From Candolleomyces eurysporus (taxonomy: Eukaryota > Basidiomycota > Agaricomycetes > Agaricales > Psathyrellaceae): a DNA stretch of 64,000 nt. The notes below the pieces were generated by a model. The model was not told where the DNA came from. It ran no database searches and saw only the letters and a program-made list of their open reading frames with translations. The stretch spans positions 62,001 to 126,000 of the forward strand of contig JANBPK010000716.1 of assembly GCA_027579435.1 (NCBI GenBank). Direction: 5' to 3'. The first letter of the stretch is position 1; each line of letters begins with the position of its first letter. Shown here piece by piece: positions 10,204-22,669 of this stretch. The position numbers and the translations under genes were made by a program.

Positions 10204-13200
10204 ATGAACCCACCAAGTAGCTCTGGCAAGTCGATATCCTCGGCTGGGCAGCGGCCTCCGTCCAGTTTATCGTCAAGACCATCTTCCAGCCTTTCTGCAC
10301 CAAGGCCATCCTCAAGAGTCTCTCATGGACGCCCACCCTCGAGCCTCACAGTTAGGCCTCCATCTGTTGCCTCTACCTACCGACCGCATTCTAGGCTCTC
10401 GAGTAGGCCATCATCTAGGATGGCTCGGTCGAGATTGGTGCCGCAGTACCAGACTCTGGTCACCCAAGTGACTGGGTTGAAAGACGATAGTGGGGAAGAC
10501 GGAGAACGACTCAAGAGTTTATCGGAAAATGCTGCGAAGCAGCTGGACGGCACGACGATGAACAAAGCTGCTGCGAGCGTAGACATATCTGTGATTGACC
10601 GAGCAATAAGTGGGTCAGTTGATTTCGATGTCTGATATTCGTTGACTGACCATGGCCGCGCTGAAGACACGCTTTGAAGGCGAGGGTAAATCTGCAAGAC
10701 AAGGTGTCTGAAGGCTTAGAGCATTGCTATAGCAAGCTTAAGACCCATATTGAGAAACGGGATAACGATTTGGACTCTGATGTCAAGGTCTGTTCGTTAT
10801 TGTTTCTGTCATGCATTCAAGCTGACCATTTGTATAGACCAGCCGTCTGCCCGATCATCTTCAATTCTTGGTACATATTTATTACCCTTCAATAGTATGC
10901 AGGGTGCTTACATTTCGTTTAGATTGCGCTTTCCCAGCCGCCATCTGCCTCTACCCTTGCCTATGCCGAGGTATACATGGAAAATGTCAAGAACCCGCCT
11001 CCTGCACCACCACCCCTCACATGGGCGGAAATCCTTGCAGATGACCCGTTCGAAGGGGAACATTGGGAAGGAATATTGGATCCAATTACTGTCAAAGACG
11101 ACTGGGATAGCACGCCGTCGCTATCACCTCTGAACTCCGATGATCTAGCACTCGACGATGAAGACTCACTTTCGAGCGATTATGGCGCTAGGTCTCCTCC
11201 ACTGAGGCCAAGTAAGCGGCCGCAACCACCATCCGCTCCTGTCCCGTTGGAAGAGTCGGAGGCGTCGTACCCATCTACCGACGGTACGCTGTTCGAGGAG
11301 CTAGCCGCTCGACAATATTGGCGAAAGGAATGGAAAACGGATGTTGAGGACTCCAAGCCATTTGATCTGGGCGACCCTTCGACCTTAGGTCCATCCCTCA
11401 ATCTAATAGCGTCCGAGGCAAAGAGGACTCGATTCCCGCATAGTACTATCATCCCAGAGGTAAATGAATTTGTAATTCTGCCCGAAATGCTTCTCATTGT
11501 CGACTCAGAAATACATAGACGAGGAACATATGGTACGCGAAGTTCTGATGGCATTGCAAGGTCGCGATAATATCGCCTTGTCGTTCGCAAATGGGCGATT
11601 TCAAGTGCGTGTTTACCGGTCGCTGGTCGCCGAAATAGCTGGTAATCATTTAAACAGACAACCTCTTCGACGCCCCGCCTGGTGCACCTGAGCATCGTTT
11701 CCCAAACTTCGATCCTCGAGGCCCTAGGCAACTTCGCTAATACTGTGCATTCACTACGATCTTTCACCAAAGGTGTATTTTCTTCCTGCTGGACACAGAT
11801 ATCCTCCCAACCCCAGTCTCACTATCCGACAAACCATCAAAGCTCTTCCTTGACAAGGACATCTGAGGCTTTTGCAGATGCCGTCGATCAAGAGGTTCGC
11901 ACCTTCGATGCATGGTGTGCAGCCCGCGAGGAACAAATGTGTCGAGCGAGCCAAGGACTTTCTGAAGAGCCTCTTGTTGTCAGCTTGCTCGAGACTCAGA
12001 GTGTCCTCTCGGACGAATTTGACACGGCATTTGCAGTCTTGCACGAGATTGTGCAGAAGGTGTTCGACATATCCGGAGACGCGGATGACGGGGTTCACGT
12101 CGTCCAGACGAAACGATCCCCTGCAGTACACTCGACGCTGCTCCTCGATACCCTCTTTTCGACTTTGCAGGAACACGCGGAGCGCAAATCTACAGTTGTC
12201 AGTCGGACGCTTATGCGTGTTTTCGTTCGAACGGCGGAACCTATCTGGGCGATGGTGGGGAAATGGCTGAGAGATGGGATGAACGTGCAGAGCGGAGAGC
12301 ATGGGGAGAAATCGTCGGATTTGGATGAAGAGTTCTTCATCGAGTCGAGCGGCGTTGGGATTGGGATGATGAGTATGGGGTTGTTCGATCCTGACTTTTG
12401 GACCGAAGGCTATTGCCTCAGGGATCAGCTTGTTCCCGGTGGTGTGGTGGGAGAAGATTGGGAGAGTGCAAGGCAAAGGCTTGTCCCATCGTTCTTAGAC
12501 CATATAGCTGATCCAATTCTGGGAACTGGCAAGGCCATTGGGCTGGCCCGCGTGTTGGGATTGTCGCAACCTTCTCAAGGGTTCTCCAAGTGGCTGTCTT
12601 TCGCCGACGTCATTTATTCCAGCCTGAACGGTGAACTTGGAGATGGAATCGGTTCCCAGAAAGACAGGTTGGCGGCTCTCTTCAGTGTTTCTGTCGACTC
12701 CTTATCCAGGACTGTGTATGACTGGCTCTGGCCTGTTTGTGAGGCTACCGGGGACTGGGTTGTCAACATCATCGTTGACGACTGCGAGCTTTGGCGACAT
12801 CTGAACGCGATTGAGGACCTCTTCCTGATGAGAAANGGGGGATGCTCTCAGTCATTTAATTGACCTTATTTTTCTCAAGGTACGTGCGAACCTCCGCACT
12901 TGTTCAAAGAGTACTTTTTACTAATGCATTGCTTGTAGATGGACTCCAATCAGCCCTGGGGTGATTTCCATTCGCTTAACAAGGCTTTTGGGGATGTTGT
13001 CCGGTCCACCTTGAAAGCAGGCGTACAAGAGTGGATTCAAGTTTCTCTCGTCCGGCTTTCCTACCGCGGGCACCGAGATTCAGATAAGCAAATCAACCGA
13101 ACCCTGAAGGCCATTGAAGGACTCCAAATTGAATACGCAGTGCCATTCCCATTGACCTACATATTTCGGCCAGATGTGGTGCAGAAATATAGCGAAATAT

Positions 13201-14166
13201 TTGTGTTCCTGCTCCAGATTCGCCGAGCGAAGCATGTTCTGGAACGTATTCTTGTGAGAGGGGATAGGGGGCGAGATCATAGATTCAGGGAGGAGCTGAA
13301 GTTGTTCTACGCGATGAGGAGTAGATTGAGTTGGTTTGTCAAGTATGTTTCCCATTTTCTTGCTTCAGCTTGACCTTGGCTAACCCGTTTGAAGCACTCT
13401 CCTGACTTTCTTGACTACCTATGTGAGTGTTCAAATGGTATTTGATCTATGAACATCAACTTGACAGAACGTCTTACAGGTTCTACACATACAAGTACGC
13501 GGGTTCCACGAGGAACTTGGAAAGGCTCGATCCCTAGATGAAATCATCCAGGTGCATGACCAACAGTAAGCGTGTCTATTCTTTCGCCACTCGCCACATA
13601 CTGAGACATCCTCAGCGTGTCGAAACTCCAAGCTCGATGCCTCTTGGACGACAATGTGTGTTTCCGCTGTTTCCTCCTGAAGCATCTATTAATTCGACCT
13701 TTAGTTCGCAACCTTACATCGATCCATCCTTTCAATTCTGGATATGTGTCTTCATTTCAGCAGCGTTTTCACAGCCTTCGCAGGGAGCGCGACAGCCACA
13801 CACGACGTCTCCAGCTTATCCATGACGCTCAAGCATAGAAGTCGTCGACAGAGGCGACAGCAGCGAAACGTTATTGGGTTTTCTCAGTCGTTTACTCCCT
13901 CCGTCGTGAGCTCGGACGAAGATTCCGACGAGGACGACGTTATTCATGAAGGTGATCCGGGGCCACCCGAACCATCTTTCTCTATGGACGATTCGGTTCT
14001 TGAGGCTGGGGCAGATTTCTTTGGGACGTTAGAGCAGATGTCGAAGGAGTTGGACGGGCTGGTGAGGTTTGTGCGTCGTGGAGTCGAGGGTTTAGCCGGA
14101 GGGACGAGTGAGGTTGCTTCTACTTTCGAGGTGCTTGCTTTTGCCTTGGAAGATTGGGATCTTTGA
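10204..14166 (+). CDS. Gamma-tubulin complex component, GCP5-like (Spc97/Spc98 family)
   Basis: A multi-exon gene (first exon 10204-10613, then 10667-10787, 10838-10870, 10923-11459, 11509-11604, 11658 onward). The N terminus is Ser/Pro-rich. The gamma-tubulin ring (Spc97/98) domain begins at about 11500 with KYIDEEHMVREVLMALQG and continues through LSFANGRF, a long helical middle, and the C-terminal GRIP2-type part: LIDLIFLKMDSN, then FPLTYIFRPDVVQKYSEIF and LLQIRRAKHVLER. These proteins join gamma-tubulin to nucleate microtubules at spindle pole bodies. Length and an acidic insert before the end (about 13905-13950) suggest GCP5 rather than GCP2/3, but GCP6 is possible. An N at 12836 adds one base; without it the frame runs straight into GDALSHLIDL, so the gene is probably intact. 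Confidence 0.85.
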
Positions 14167-14386
14167 AGTATTTGTAGTCTATGATACATACATCCAAGCT
14201 TGAATCTTTGGAAAATTACTTAGGGGCGCGAGATAAATGGGGAGAACATGAATTGATCGGAGCCAAAGTTGCGGACGTTCCGACTCCCGTCATCGTCACT
14301 CGTTCTGCTCCCAGCATCCTCTCCGCCTCACTGCAGCCTCAAGGCCCCAGCGGCATTCAAACCAGGTGGCCCCTTCGCACAAAACG

Positions 14387-14394
14387 TATAAAAG
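14387..14394 (+). promoter_or_regulatory. TATA box of COA3
   Basis: TATAAAAG lies 35 bp before the ATG at 14422, the canonical spacing for a transcription start almost at the start codon. It implies a very short 5' UTR. Confidence 0.55.
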
Positions 14395-14421
14395 TCGGAA
14401 TATCGCATAGATAATCCCATC

Positions 14422-15025
14422 ATGTCCTCTGAATACGTCGACCGTAAACAAGCCGCGAAATCTTACCGGCCTACCTCTGGCGTGCGTATCTTCCTCAGAA
14501 ATACCAAATTCTGGCTTATAACGACTATTTTTGACCTACAATAGGCAATGTCTGATGGCTTGAAGCGCGCTCGAGAGCCATACCGAATCAAAAACGCCTT
14601 GGTTGGACTCGGATTGGGCGCGTTTGCAGTAGGCGTCTGGGCATACTCTATCAGTGCCGTCAAGCAAGACGAATTCGACGACGTGGACGAGGAAGCTAAA
14701 GCCCTAGGAGCTGGAGCTGCAAATGCATCGGGGAAGCAAGGAGNAAAAAGTCCCCGCTGCGCCTGCTTTGCCAGTGCCGAACCCCAGTGCAGTTGCAGCC
14801 GTTGCTGAAGCTACTGCGAATATTGTCCTGCCAGGGACTTTGCCACTACCATCTGTTACGACGCCTACACCTCCACCGTCAAAATCGCCATCGCCTCAAC
14901 CACGAGGAATCTTGCAGCTTCTGGACAAGAGGTGGCCACGAGTCTTGGATCCTGAGTCCAAGACTGTCGTGTGGGGCGCGCCGTCGGTGGACAACGTTGG
15001 ACGAATGGGAGGTAGCAGATCATGA
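14422..15025 (+). CDS. COA3: Cytochrome c oxidase assembly factor Coa3
   Basis: Two exons (14422-14481 and 14545-15025) encode about 179 residues once the N at 14744 is treated as an extra base. The spliced length is divisible by three only after that correction. The first ~75 residues match Coa3/CCDC56: a polar start (SSEYVDRKQAAKSYRP), the REPYRIKNALVGLGLGAFAV segment leading into a single membrane helix, then an acidic stretch. Coa3 sits in the mitochondrial inner membrane and controls Cox1 translation and assembly of complex IV. The C-terminal extension is Pro/Ala-rich and ends in a conserved-looking RGILQLLDKRWPRVLDPESK block, longer than the yeast protein (85 residues). It is preceded by a TATA box and convergent with cdc14. 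Confidence 0.88.
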
Positions 15026-15279
15026 AGGAACTTTGGGATAGGAGAATACGCCGTGCACCCAGCAGGTGCCTATTGCTTATATGATTACTTGCTACATCTC
15101 AACTCAGAATTATTTCTTTCAAGACAAGACTGGTTGATTCAAAACGATGAAAGCGATAGCAAAATAAATACGAGTCGACAGCAATGACAAAGCGGTTAAC
15201 AAAGCAAACGGACGGACAAAGATCTACTACAACAAACTACATACTAATGGTACAGAAGTGTACATATAACCCAACCAGG

Positions 15280-17038
15280 TTAACCTAAACCCCATATCCC
15301 AGCCTTCCTCACTCCCTCTACAAGCGCGTCCACATTGCCCAGCATCGTCCCTAACAGCTCCTTCTTCTCTTCCGTAGTGCGTCTCTTCACGTTGTCCTTC
15401 GCATCCCCGCCCATGTGTCTGGAACCAGAAGGCCGCTCGGAGGGTTGCCCAATATCAGGAACGGTCGCGGCCGAGCCCAGTCTCGATTTGACTCTCTCCA
15501 ATGGAGAAGGACCAGCGGACAAAACGTTACTCATGCTCTTGCTTTTGGCCTGGTGTCGTGTCTGCGACACACCAAGGGAGGAAGGAGACTGGGGTTTCTG
15601 AGGACTCATGGGCTCGTAGTCCACCTCTTTCTTGAGCATCATCATCCTCGGCTGCGCTCCGGCGGGCGCTGGGAACTTGAAGGGTTGTCCTTTGGAGTTC
15701 GTGAATGGTGTTCCGGCGGCCGATGGGGATCTTTCCGAGGGTTCAGAAATCGTGGATTGCTCAGAGGGTAATCTCAAAGCGGGTTTCCTAGGGGACCGTG
15801 AAGGTAGTCGGGCTGCAGCCGATTTTTCGGGGGATGAGGAGACCGAGCTCGCAGCGGTTGACGACGAGGCATTCGATGACGTCGATGAGAATGATAATGT
15901 TGAACTTCCTGATGCCGACCGCGAGGATTGACCTGAAGAATCCGAGAATGAATATGTTGAGGAGCCATAAACTGACGAAGGAGGACGTCTAGGTGTCCCA
16001 TTCATTCCGAGATACGACTTTGGAGGGCGAACGGGGGTTGCTGGTGCAGTGGGTAGTTGTGGGGGTGTAGGGGAAGGCTCTGGTTCAGACTCCTCTGTGG
16101 AAGTTGTTGGGTTGGTTTCATCGAGGAGATAGAAGTAGAGAAACTCGAGACATTTCATCCTGCCAAACACGTCAGGGATCTTGGTTCAGCTGGATGGAAA
16201 ACATCACACTCACCGAACCTCTCTAGGGGTACCAGCTCGCTTTAAGATACGCACGACGGCCTGCGGCCCGTTTGCAGTTTCGAAAGCACGAAGGGCTGTT
16301 GATGAATCGACGAGAATGCATAGGAGGCTGTCAAGGACAATCGACGTGAGGGGTGGTGCGGATGACTTGAGTTTGCGGGCGGGATCTCGATCGGAGCCAT
16401 TAGGGACGGTGGGCAGATGCCGGGAAGCCATAAGCAAGTCGACGAGAACCTGAATAGAAAAGGATAAGCATTGCAGTAGCTGAGTGGGTAGCCGTCACGA
16501 ACCTCGAGAGCATATTTGCGACCAAGAGAGTCCTTGCTCGCTGTATGGCACAAGGATATTCCTTGGATCAGAGACAGAGCCTGGGTGATTTGGTCGGTAA
16601 GAATGAACAACTCCAGTTTGTGGCTCTCTGGAGGTTGCGAGTCAGAGCCGGCCGTCAATCCCTTCGCGAAAGTATCGAGCTGTTGTGTTGCGGTTGTAAT
16701 CCAGGACAGAAGGCGGAGAGGTACTGTGGGGCCCATGTCAATATCACCGCAAAACATACTCGCACACTGCTTGATGCGCACCATTGCATTCGAAGGTGTA
16801 CTGCAGCGCTAGGAAATGGTCTAGCGTCTCGTTATCATCCTGCTTGGACAATGCGCTGGCCAGGTGTCGTTCGATGGTCTCAAAGGCCTTGGAGCGAATT
16901 TCTAGAGACGACCGTGACGAGGCTATCTGTCACCACGAGTCAAAGTGAACACAAGACCCGCCAGCAACGACAGGAGCTACATACCTGGTCCAGGGCCTCC
17001 TGCAGCGATTCCCTCAGCTTCCAGAGCACATCCCCCAT
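15280..17038 (-). CDS. cdc14: Septation initiation network protein Cdc14 (SIN scaffold; not the phosphatase)
   Basis: The first exon starts at 17038 (MGDVLWKLRESLQEALDQ). Later exons give the helical repeat core: IRSKAFETIERHLASAL, LSLIQGISLCHTASKDSLGR, LKSSAPPLTSIVLDSLLCIL and the family hallmark MKCLEFLYFYLLDETNP. In S. pombe Cdc14 binds and activates the kinase Sid1 in the septation initiation network at the spindle pole body. The family core is about 240-300 residues; here it is followed by a long Ser/Pro/Thr-rich tail (about 16090 to 15330) and a final helix (KKELLGTMLGNVDALVEGVR), as in other filamentous fungi. It shares a divergent 228-bp promoter with SPT3. Confidence 0.88.
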
Positions 17039-17266
17039 CCTTACTCTGCGATCAAGGTGCTGTGCGTGGTCTATGGTTGGAAAAATGGAGGGGTTGGGGA
17101 ATCTCAGGGTCTTGGATGCTCTCCAACTGGGGCAACCTTTTCCGGGCGTTATTTCGAACGCGCCTATCACAGTCACGTGCCCTGCCCTCGTTACCAACGT
17201 GATGCGGACGAGTGACGGCACGGCTTGAACCCAGTTCTCAACGACCGCTCACCCTCACCGCCCAAG

Positions 17267-18588
17267 ATGATGACCATCGGCAAGAAAGGGTTCGGGGATG
17301 GCCCTGCGACCCGGGAGTACAAGTACTCGCAGGAAATCTCTCAAATGGTGAGCTAACTTGATGCTTCAGAGGCTGTCAGGATACTGACGCTCGACTCGTA
17401 GATGTTCGTCTTTGGAGAGGTCCAAGAGCCTAATCCAGAGACAGTTAATCTGGTCGAGGACATTGTGAGAAGTCAGCTTATCGAACTGGTATGTTACCTC
17501 CATGTCGCGGAGAAATGGCAGCAATTCATTCCCAGACTAGATTGTTCAAGCCCGTGGTTTGGCGAATCGACGAGGCTCACGTTTTCTTACAATGGAGGAT
17601 CTTATCTTCCTCATTCGACATGACAGAGGAAAGGTCAACAGACTCCGGACGTATCTCTCTTGGAAGGATGTCCGAAAGCATGCAAAGGACTCTGGAGGTG
17701 ACGGCGGTGGTGCTGTGGATGATGCAATAGAGGAGGATGGTACGTTACCTTTGCTGAATGGCTACTGGCAGCTCTTTCTAACGTATACCGTAGACAAGAT
17801 GACAACAAAGGCCCAGAAGATTACCATTAAATTATCTTGGGAAATTTCCACTATCTATTCCGAGGTCCTCAAGGAGACCGGCCATCAATCCGACGACGAA
17901 GAGGACGAGGATGATATTGAAGCTCACGAAGCTTCTATTCAGCGTCTCAGAGTGCGTCTCCTGCTGTTTCTCTATGTGCGTTAAAAATCTAACGGTCTAC
18001 TTCAGGAAGCTGACGAAGCTACGAGACAAATGACAAGAGAAGAGTACCAACACTACTCTGACTGCAGACAAGCGTCGTTCACCTATCGAAAGGGTGCGTT
18101 GACATGTCCCATATTGGATTTCATGTATCACTAACGCTTATCCAGGCAAACGTTTTCGCGAATTCCTCAACCTCCCTCCACACCTCGACCTACGAGCCAA
18201 CGACGACACAGTAGACATAGTCGGATTCCTCGCTTTCGAAATGGTCCGCTCGCTCACCATCGCAGGCTTGGCCGTCAAGAAATCACTCGAAGAAAGTGTT
18301 CTCCGAGACGACTATAACGCTCCCAAGCTAGGCAAGAGAAAAGCAGCGAACAACCCTCTTGGGGGTCCACCTGAGAAACGAAATCGGGGTGACGACGCCG
18401 ACGAGGAAGAGTACACGATGCCAGTGAACTCTTTGTTCTTGCCCCCTCCAGAAGCCCGGACAGCCCTTCGACCTGAACATATACAGGATGCCTTTGCGAG
18501 AATGCAAAACGAGTGGTCGCATCGTCGGTCGGCGGGTATGCACAACTGGCGAGGTGGACTTGTCCGGACCAGGATCAGTCTCATCTAG
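17267..18588 (+). CDS. SPT3: SAGA complex subunit Spt3
   Basis: Six or more short exons start at the tandem ATGs at 17267/17270. The N-terminal histone fold reads YKYSQEISQMMFVFGEVQEP, then VEDIVRSQLIELIVQARGLA and the strongly conserved SRFLTMEDLIFLIRHDRGKV. The second histone fold lies near the C terminus: FREFLNLPPHLDLRANDDTV and IVGFLAFEMVRSLTIAGLAV. Spt3 pairs its two folds like TAF13/TAF11 and lets SAGA deliver TBP to promoters. Between the folds is an acidic linker (QSDDEEDEDDIEAHE), and after the second fold a Lys/Arg stretch and an EHIQDAFARMQ helix. Length (about 330-340 residues) matches yeast Spt3 (337). Head-to-head with cdc14; convergent with DDI1. Confidence 0.95.
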
Positions 18589-18872
18589 AAGGACCCGTTT
18601 CGCGTTTTCACTGACTTGCTGCATCGCTCTGTGCTATACTGTACCCCTAGACTTACATTGTACCATACCCACTGCATCCAATCATCATATATACACACGT
18701 CCTTTTTGGTCATTGGAAACCCCTTTGGCTACTGTACATCTGGATTCGTTTTTACATAGCAAATTGTCCGAAATTGTGAAGGTATGGGTCGTGTATCAGC
18801 CGCATTCACTCTTTTTTTGCGAAGATAGAGTCCACAGATTGCTCTTCGTTCTTTGTCCCCAGAAAAATATGA

Positions 18873-20629
18873 TCAGAAAAGCATCGACGCCGCAACGTCT
18901 AGATTGCCCCCAGCAGCTTCTAACGCACTAACCGCAACCTCCCTCGTCACTCCAAACTCCATAATCTTCTGGATATCTTCCTCTCTAAACCGAGAAGCCG
19001 GGCGCGACGCCTGAGGCTGCCTCCCAGCAGCAGGCGGGCTAACTGGTGCACTTCCTAGAGTCCTCCCACCACCGGGGAACGAACTTTGGCCGCCGGCAGG
19101 AGTCGACGTCGACGAAGAAGCTGCAGCATTGCCGGAAGACGAGCCCTGCTGCTGCTGTGACGATCCTTCCTCGCCCGCATTNTCCATTTCGCGGGCTTTG
19201 GCTGGAAGTTCATGTTCGGAAAGGAACCGGATTTCCCTCCCCTGGATTCTGAGGCAGTTTTTCTCGAGGTCGATGCATGCTTGGTGGGCTTTTAACATGT
19301 CTAACCCGAAAAGAAGGTCGACGTCGCGTCCCTGTATGTCGNTGAATAATAATCAGNCAACGCGTTCATAAGTTGTGAATGAGGGCGTAGAGAACGAGTT
19401 AAATTTACCTCCATGATGGTGAATGAACAGGGTAGGTGGAGGTCGGCGACTTTGAGCTGGGCACTGTGAACACGGCCCAGGATTTTGGCGGTACCGACAC
19501 CACGAGCGATGCCTGCGAATCTCGAATCGAGTAGCCTCATCAAGCTGAAAGAAGCGATTAGGAGAATGNCATTAANAAATTGGCTAACGNGCACTCACCC
19601 ACAGGCTTCAGCGGTCTCCGGGCTCACTATTTGTTTNCNACTGGTTAGGAGAATNGTCATTTACAGAGAGAACAGGACACTTGCTGATTGTCTGTTGAGC
19701 ACCACTATCGACNAAAGCCTTGATAGGATANCCATTNACTTCCGTTGGAATGCTANAAATATCACATCGAGTCAGNTCGTCAAAATAGGATGGAGAAGAG
19801 GGCAGTACGCACTAAAGCATCGTAACNCTCCCAAAGAATTCNGGCGAATACTCCAAAGCATGCTGCATATTCTCCATAACAGCTTCCTGCCTGATAGCTT
19901 CCTCGATCTTCCTTTGCGCCTCAACATCAAAGGGATCCCTATTCAACCGCTCGATTTCCATCTGCTTTGCTAATTCGGCTTCATTCTGCCTTTCCCTGGT
20001 GTTCCTGAGCAGTTCAGCGAACCGTGCAGGATCGGATCGCGCTGCAGCAGCAAGTTCTGGTTGAGCCTGTATTCNGATAATTCCAATTGATAATTAAAAT
20101 GGTAAGCCATTAAATGAGTGAAAGGATGGGTAGGGCAATGNGATGGAACNGACCTGGTCCAACTGCCTCATGAGGTCGGGATCGCCCAGAAGCTGCAGTC
20201 TCATCATTTCNGAGTCTTGTTGCATGGCCCTAGAAAGACATCCAGACCCCAAAGCCTCAGTTCACTCTNCCCTCTGGAAATGAATATTGAAAGGGCAACG
20301 CACCGTCCAGCCCCAGCCACATTCGAAGCCACCTTCTTCCTCAACACCAACATCGCGGTTTCCCCTTGCACCCCAAGCTCCCGGATCGTAGCTTTTGGAT
20401 TAGTGAGTTCCCGATCCTCATAGGATATGCTCTGCTCAGCTACAGGGACTCCTGACTGAAAAAACGAGAACAGGAATTAGCAAACAGATAACGGAGATAG
20501 ATGGTGGTATTCATCGTGGTAGATACATACCTCTGCTTCTAGTAGCGCCATGACGTTTTCGAGCTCCATATTTGGGTCAATCTCGACTACNAAAGTCTGG
20601 CCCAAGTCGGTGAGGAATGTCAATTCCAT
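18873..20629 (-). CDS. DDI1: Ddi1 DNA-damage-inducible ubiquitin shuttle with retroviral-type aspartic protease fold
   Basis: The start at 20629 gives the ubiquitin-like domain ([29 protein letters not shown]). The RVP aspartic protease domain follows, with its catalytic DSG motif at 19709-19701 ([13 protein letters not shown]) and [22 protein letters not shown]-terminal UBA domain ends the protein ([20 protein letters not shown], then [10 protein letters not shown] and a stop at 18873). Ddi1 delivers or cleaves polyubiquitinated proteins at the proteasome. The spacer before the UBA is Ser/Gln/Pro-rich. Several Ns fall in introns and exons; the one at 19712 is an ordinary unknown base, the third position of the Phe codon before VDSG. 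A minus-strand TATAAAA lies at 20897-20903. Confidence 0.93.
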
Positions 20630-21091
20630 TGNGTCGTCGGTGGTACNGCCAAGGCGAAGGTGTTGAACCCGAGTTGATGGTTGACGTTGGAATGAAAGAG
20701 AACTTGAACGGNGCCGAGCAAACTATGGAACAGCCTNAGTGTGNNCAGCCACAAAGAGGTTATGTAAATTAGAGGCAAGTGCAGAGCTTTCACAGGACAA
20801 ATGTCGTGGGTTCGTGATAAGCTCCGGTGTCACGGAATCCAAACACAAATGAGAAAAGGGTAAACTGGGGTAACATCACCCCGGTAGGGCGGTACCTTTT
20901 ATACTAGTTGCTATAAAAGACGCGTCACAGCTGAAGTGCGGACAGGCGCTTGGGAGATAACAAAGCAGGGACGTCGAACATGCTAGAACAAACTGGATTC
21001 GTAGACTAGACTAGAATACAAAAAAAAAGACAAAAGGAGACGCGTAACCTGACTATTACGCGGTTCAAACGCGCGTCCGCGAAGAAAGGGG
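20630..21091. other. Interval between DDI1 and ATG29 with candidate TATA and MCB-like site
   Basis: It holds the DDI1 promoter (minus strand) and ATG29 3' UTR. A minus-strand TATAAAA (20897-20903), a plus-strand TATAAAAG (20912-20919) and ACGCGT (20920-20925, an MCB-type hexamer) sit close together. No coding frame of note. Confidence 0.4.
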
Positions 21092-22498
21092 CTATCGGGG
21101 NAGGCGGCTACTCCGACTACTAGTAGTGTTGAGCACTCTGCTCGGGGTAAATTGGGAACTGCAAGGAACATTAGAAAAATTCATGTTAGCTTAGCNAAAA
21201 TGAAAGCGACTCACAATCGAGAGCCCGTGCCCCGGATGTTGGACATCAGCGCGCTCTCAAGAGCGGAGGCTGACACACTTGCATCTAGTTGCAAGGGCGA
21301 AACGTAAGTATTAAAGCAACACTTGTGCAATAACAGCAAAGGGCAACTCACCACTCAGATCGGTGAAGCTCGATGCTTCAGATCCATGACTACTCCCATA
21401 CTCGTCGGAATGCACATAGTTTCGATGTCCATTCTGTACCACCCGAGCAGGAGAGTTGGTCATCCTATCGACCGANAAGTGCCTACCATGAGGCGAATGC
21501 GGCTGAGAGTTCTCCGCAGGAGGTGAAGGGATATCAGGAATAGAACCTTGCGGGGAGCTGGCGTCCGATACACTTTGACTGCCACTGCGACTAGATGACA
21601 GTGTGTCAGGACGGTAGCTACTCCCAACTGACCTAGGAGATAGCGCGCCAAGTCTCCCTCTATCGAGATGCAGGCTCCTTCTTCTCGGTCTTGCGGTGGA
21701 CACTAGCCCAATAGCTTCGTTCGTCATCATCTTCTGTAAGTCTTCCAGCTTGCGTGCTAGTGACTCTTCTTCTTCTGCAGCACGTTCAGCTTCTTCTTCC
21801 TTCCGAGCCTCCTCCTCGCTGTCCGATTCACCTTCACTTTCAGACGGAGGAGAAGCTGGCTGTAGAGCAGGTTGACCTCTTTTCGAACTTGAGGCTTGCA
21901 GTGTCAGTACGGAGGAGGATACTCCTTTCTTCGGCCGTGAAGCGTTGGTGAGAGAGTTTAGTCGTGCACGGACGCCCAGAGGGGTATTCAGCTTCGTCGA
22001 AGAGGACAGTCGTGTNCTCCCCGTCATNCGTGTTTGAAGTCTGTGAAGGGCACTCGGCCGCTCTCCCGCTCGGGGGCTCGTGCTTTCCGCAGCGTATGGT
22101 GACGGAGGTGGCTGACCTGCTGTAGGACTAAGTATATCCTGGATGTCCTTCAGACCCCTAATCTCTTCTTGAAATCTAGCATTGACTCTATACAGCAAGT
22201 AGGGTAATGGAACCTCGAGGTGGGCGGCAAGCCCCTTCCCTAAGCATCTTCAGTACGAATCTCCGAGTCGCAGGCAATGTGGCACTCACAATCGGCACCT
22301 CCACTATCCGTTGAACGAGACCTTTCTATAACTTTCCAAAGAATGTCTGCCTTCTCTGGCGTCCATTCTATCTAGAACTATGAGGTCAGAACAGCACCTG
22401 CAAGCCAGGACCCAACGTACCTGGGGTGGGTTTGGAATGGGGTTCTCTGGCCTATTGCCAGGAAGGCGGACGACGACGCGTATCGATGGCGCCGACAT
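21092..22498 (-). CDS. ATG29: Autophagy protein Atg29
   Basis: The first exons spell the Atg29 N-terminal domain: IRVVVRLPGNRPENPIPNPP, IEWTPEKADILWKVIERS, then GADWKGLAAHLEVPLPYLLY and RVNARFQEEIRGLKDIQ. A long Ser/Pro-rich region with a Glu/Lys coiled segment (about 21745-21860, EEEARKEEEAERAAEEEE) follows. The last two exons read ASALESALMSNIRGTGSRF and a short SQFTPSRVLNTTS tail, matching the C terminus of other fungal Atg29 proteins; the terminal intron lies near 21160-21215. Atg29 with Atg17 and Atg31 forms the scaffold that starts autophagosome formation. The disordered C-terminal half is a phosphorylated regulatory region in yeast. Confidence 0.87.
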
Positions 22499-22669
22499 GA
22501 ATCATGAATCGAGAACAGTGCTGTTCATGAGATGAGGTAGGAGTTCAATAGTACCGACTTGGGGAGACTCGGAAACCCATTCAATGATTCAACACGGTCC
22601 GCGGTCACATACATGTGTAGATAAGATTAGATTAGATTCGGCTCCTTATTCGACCCACATGAGCCTCGT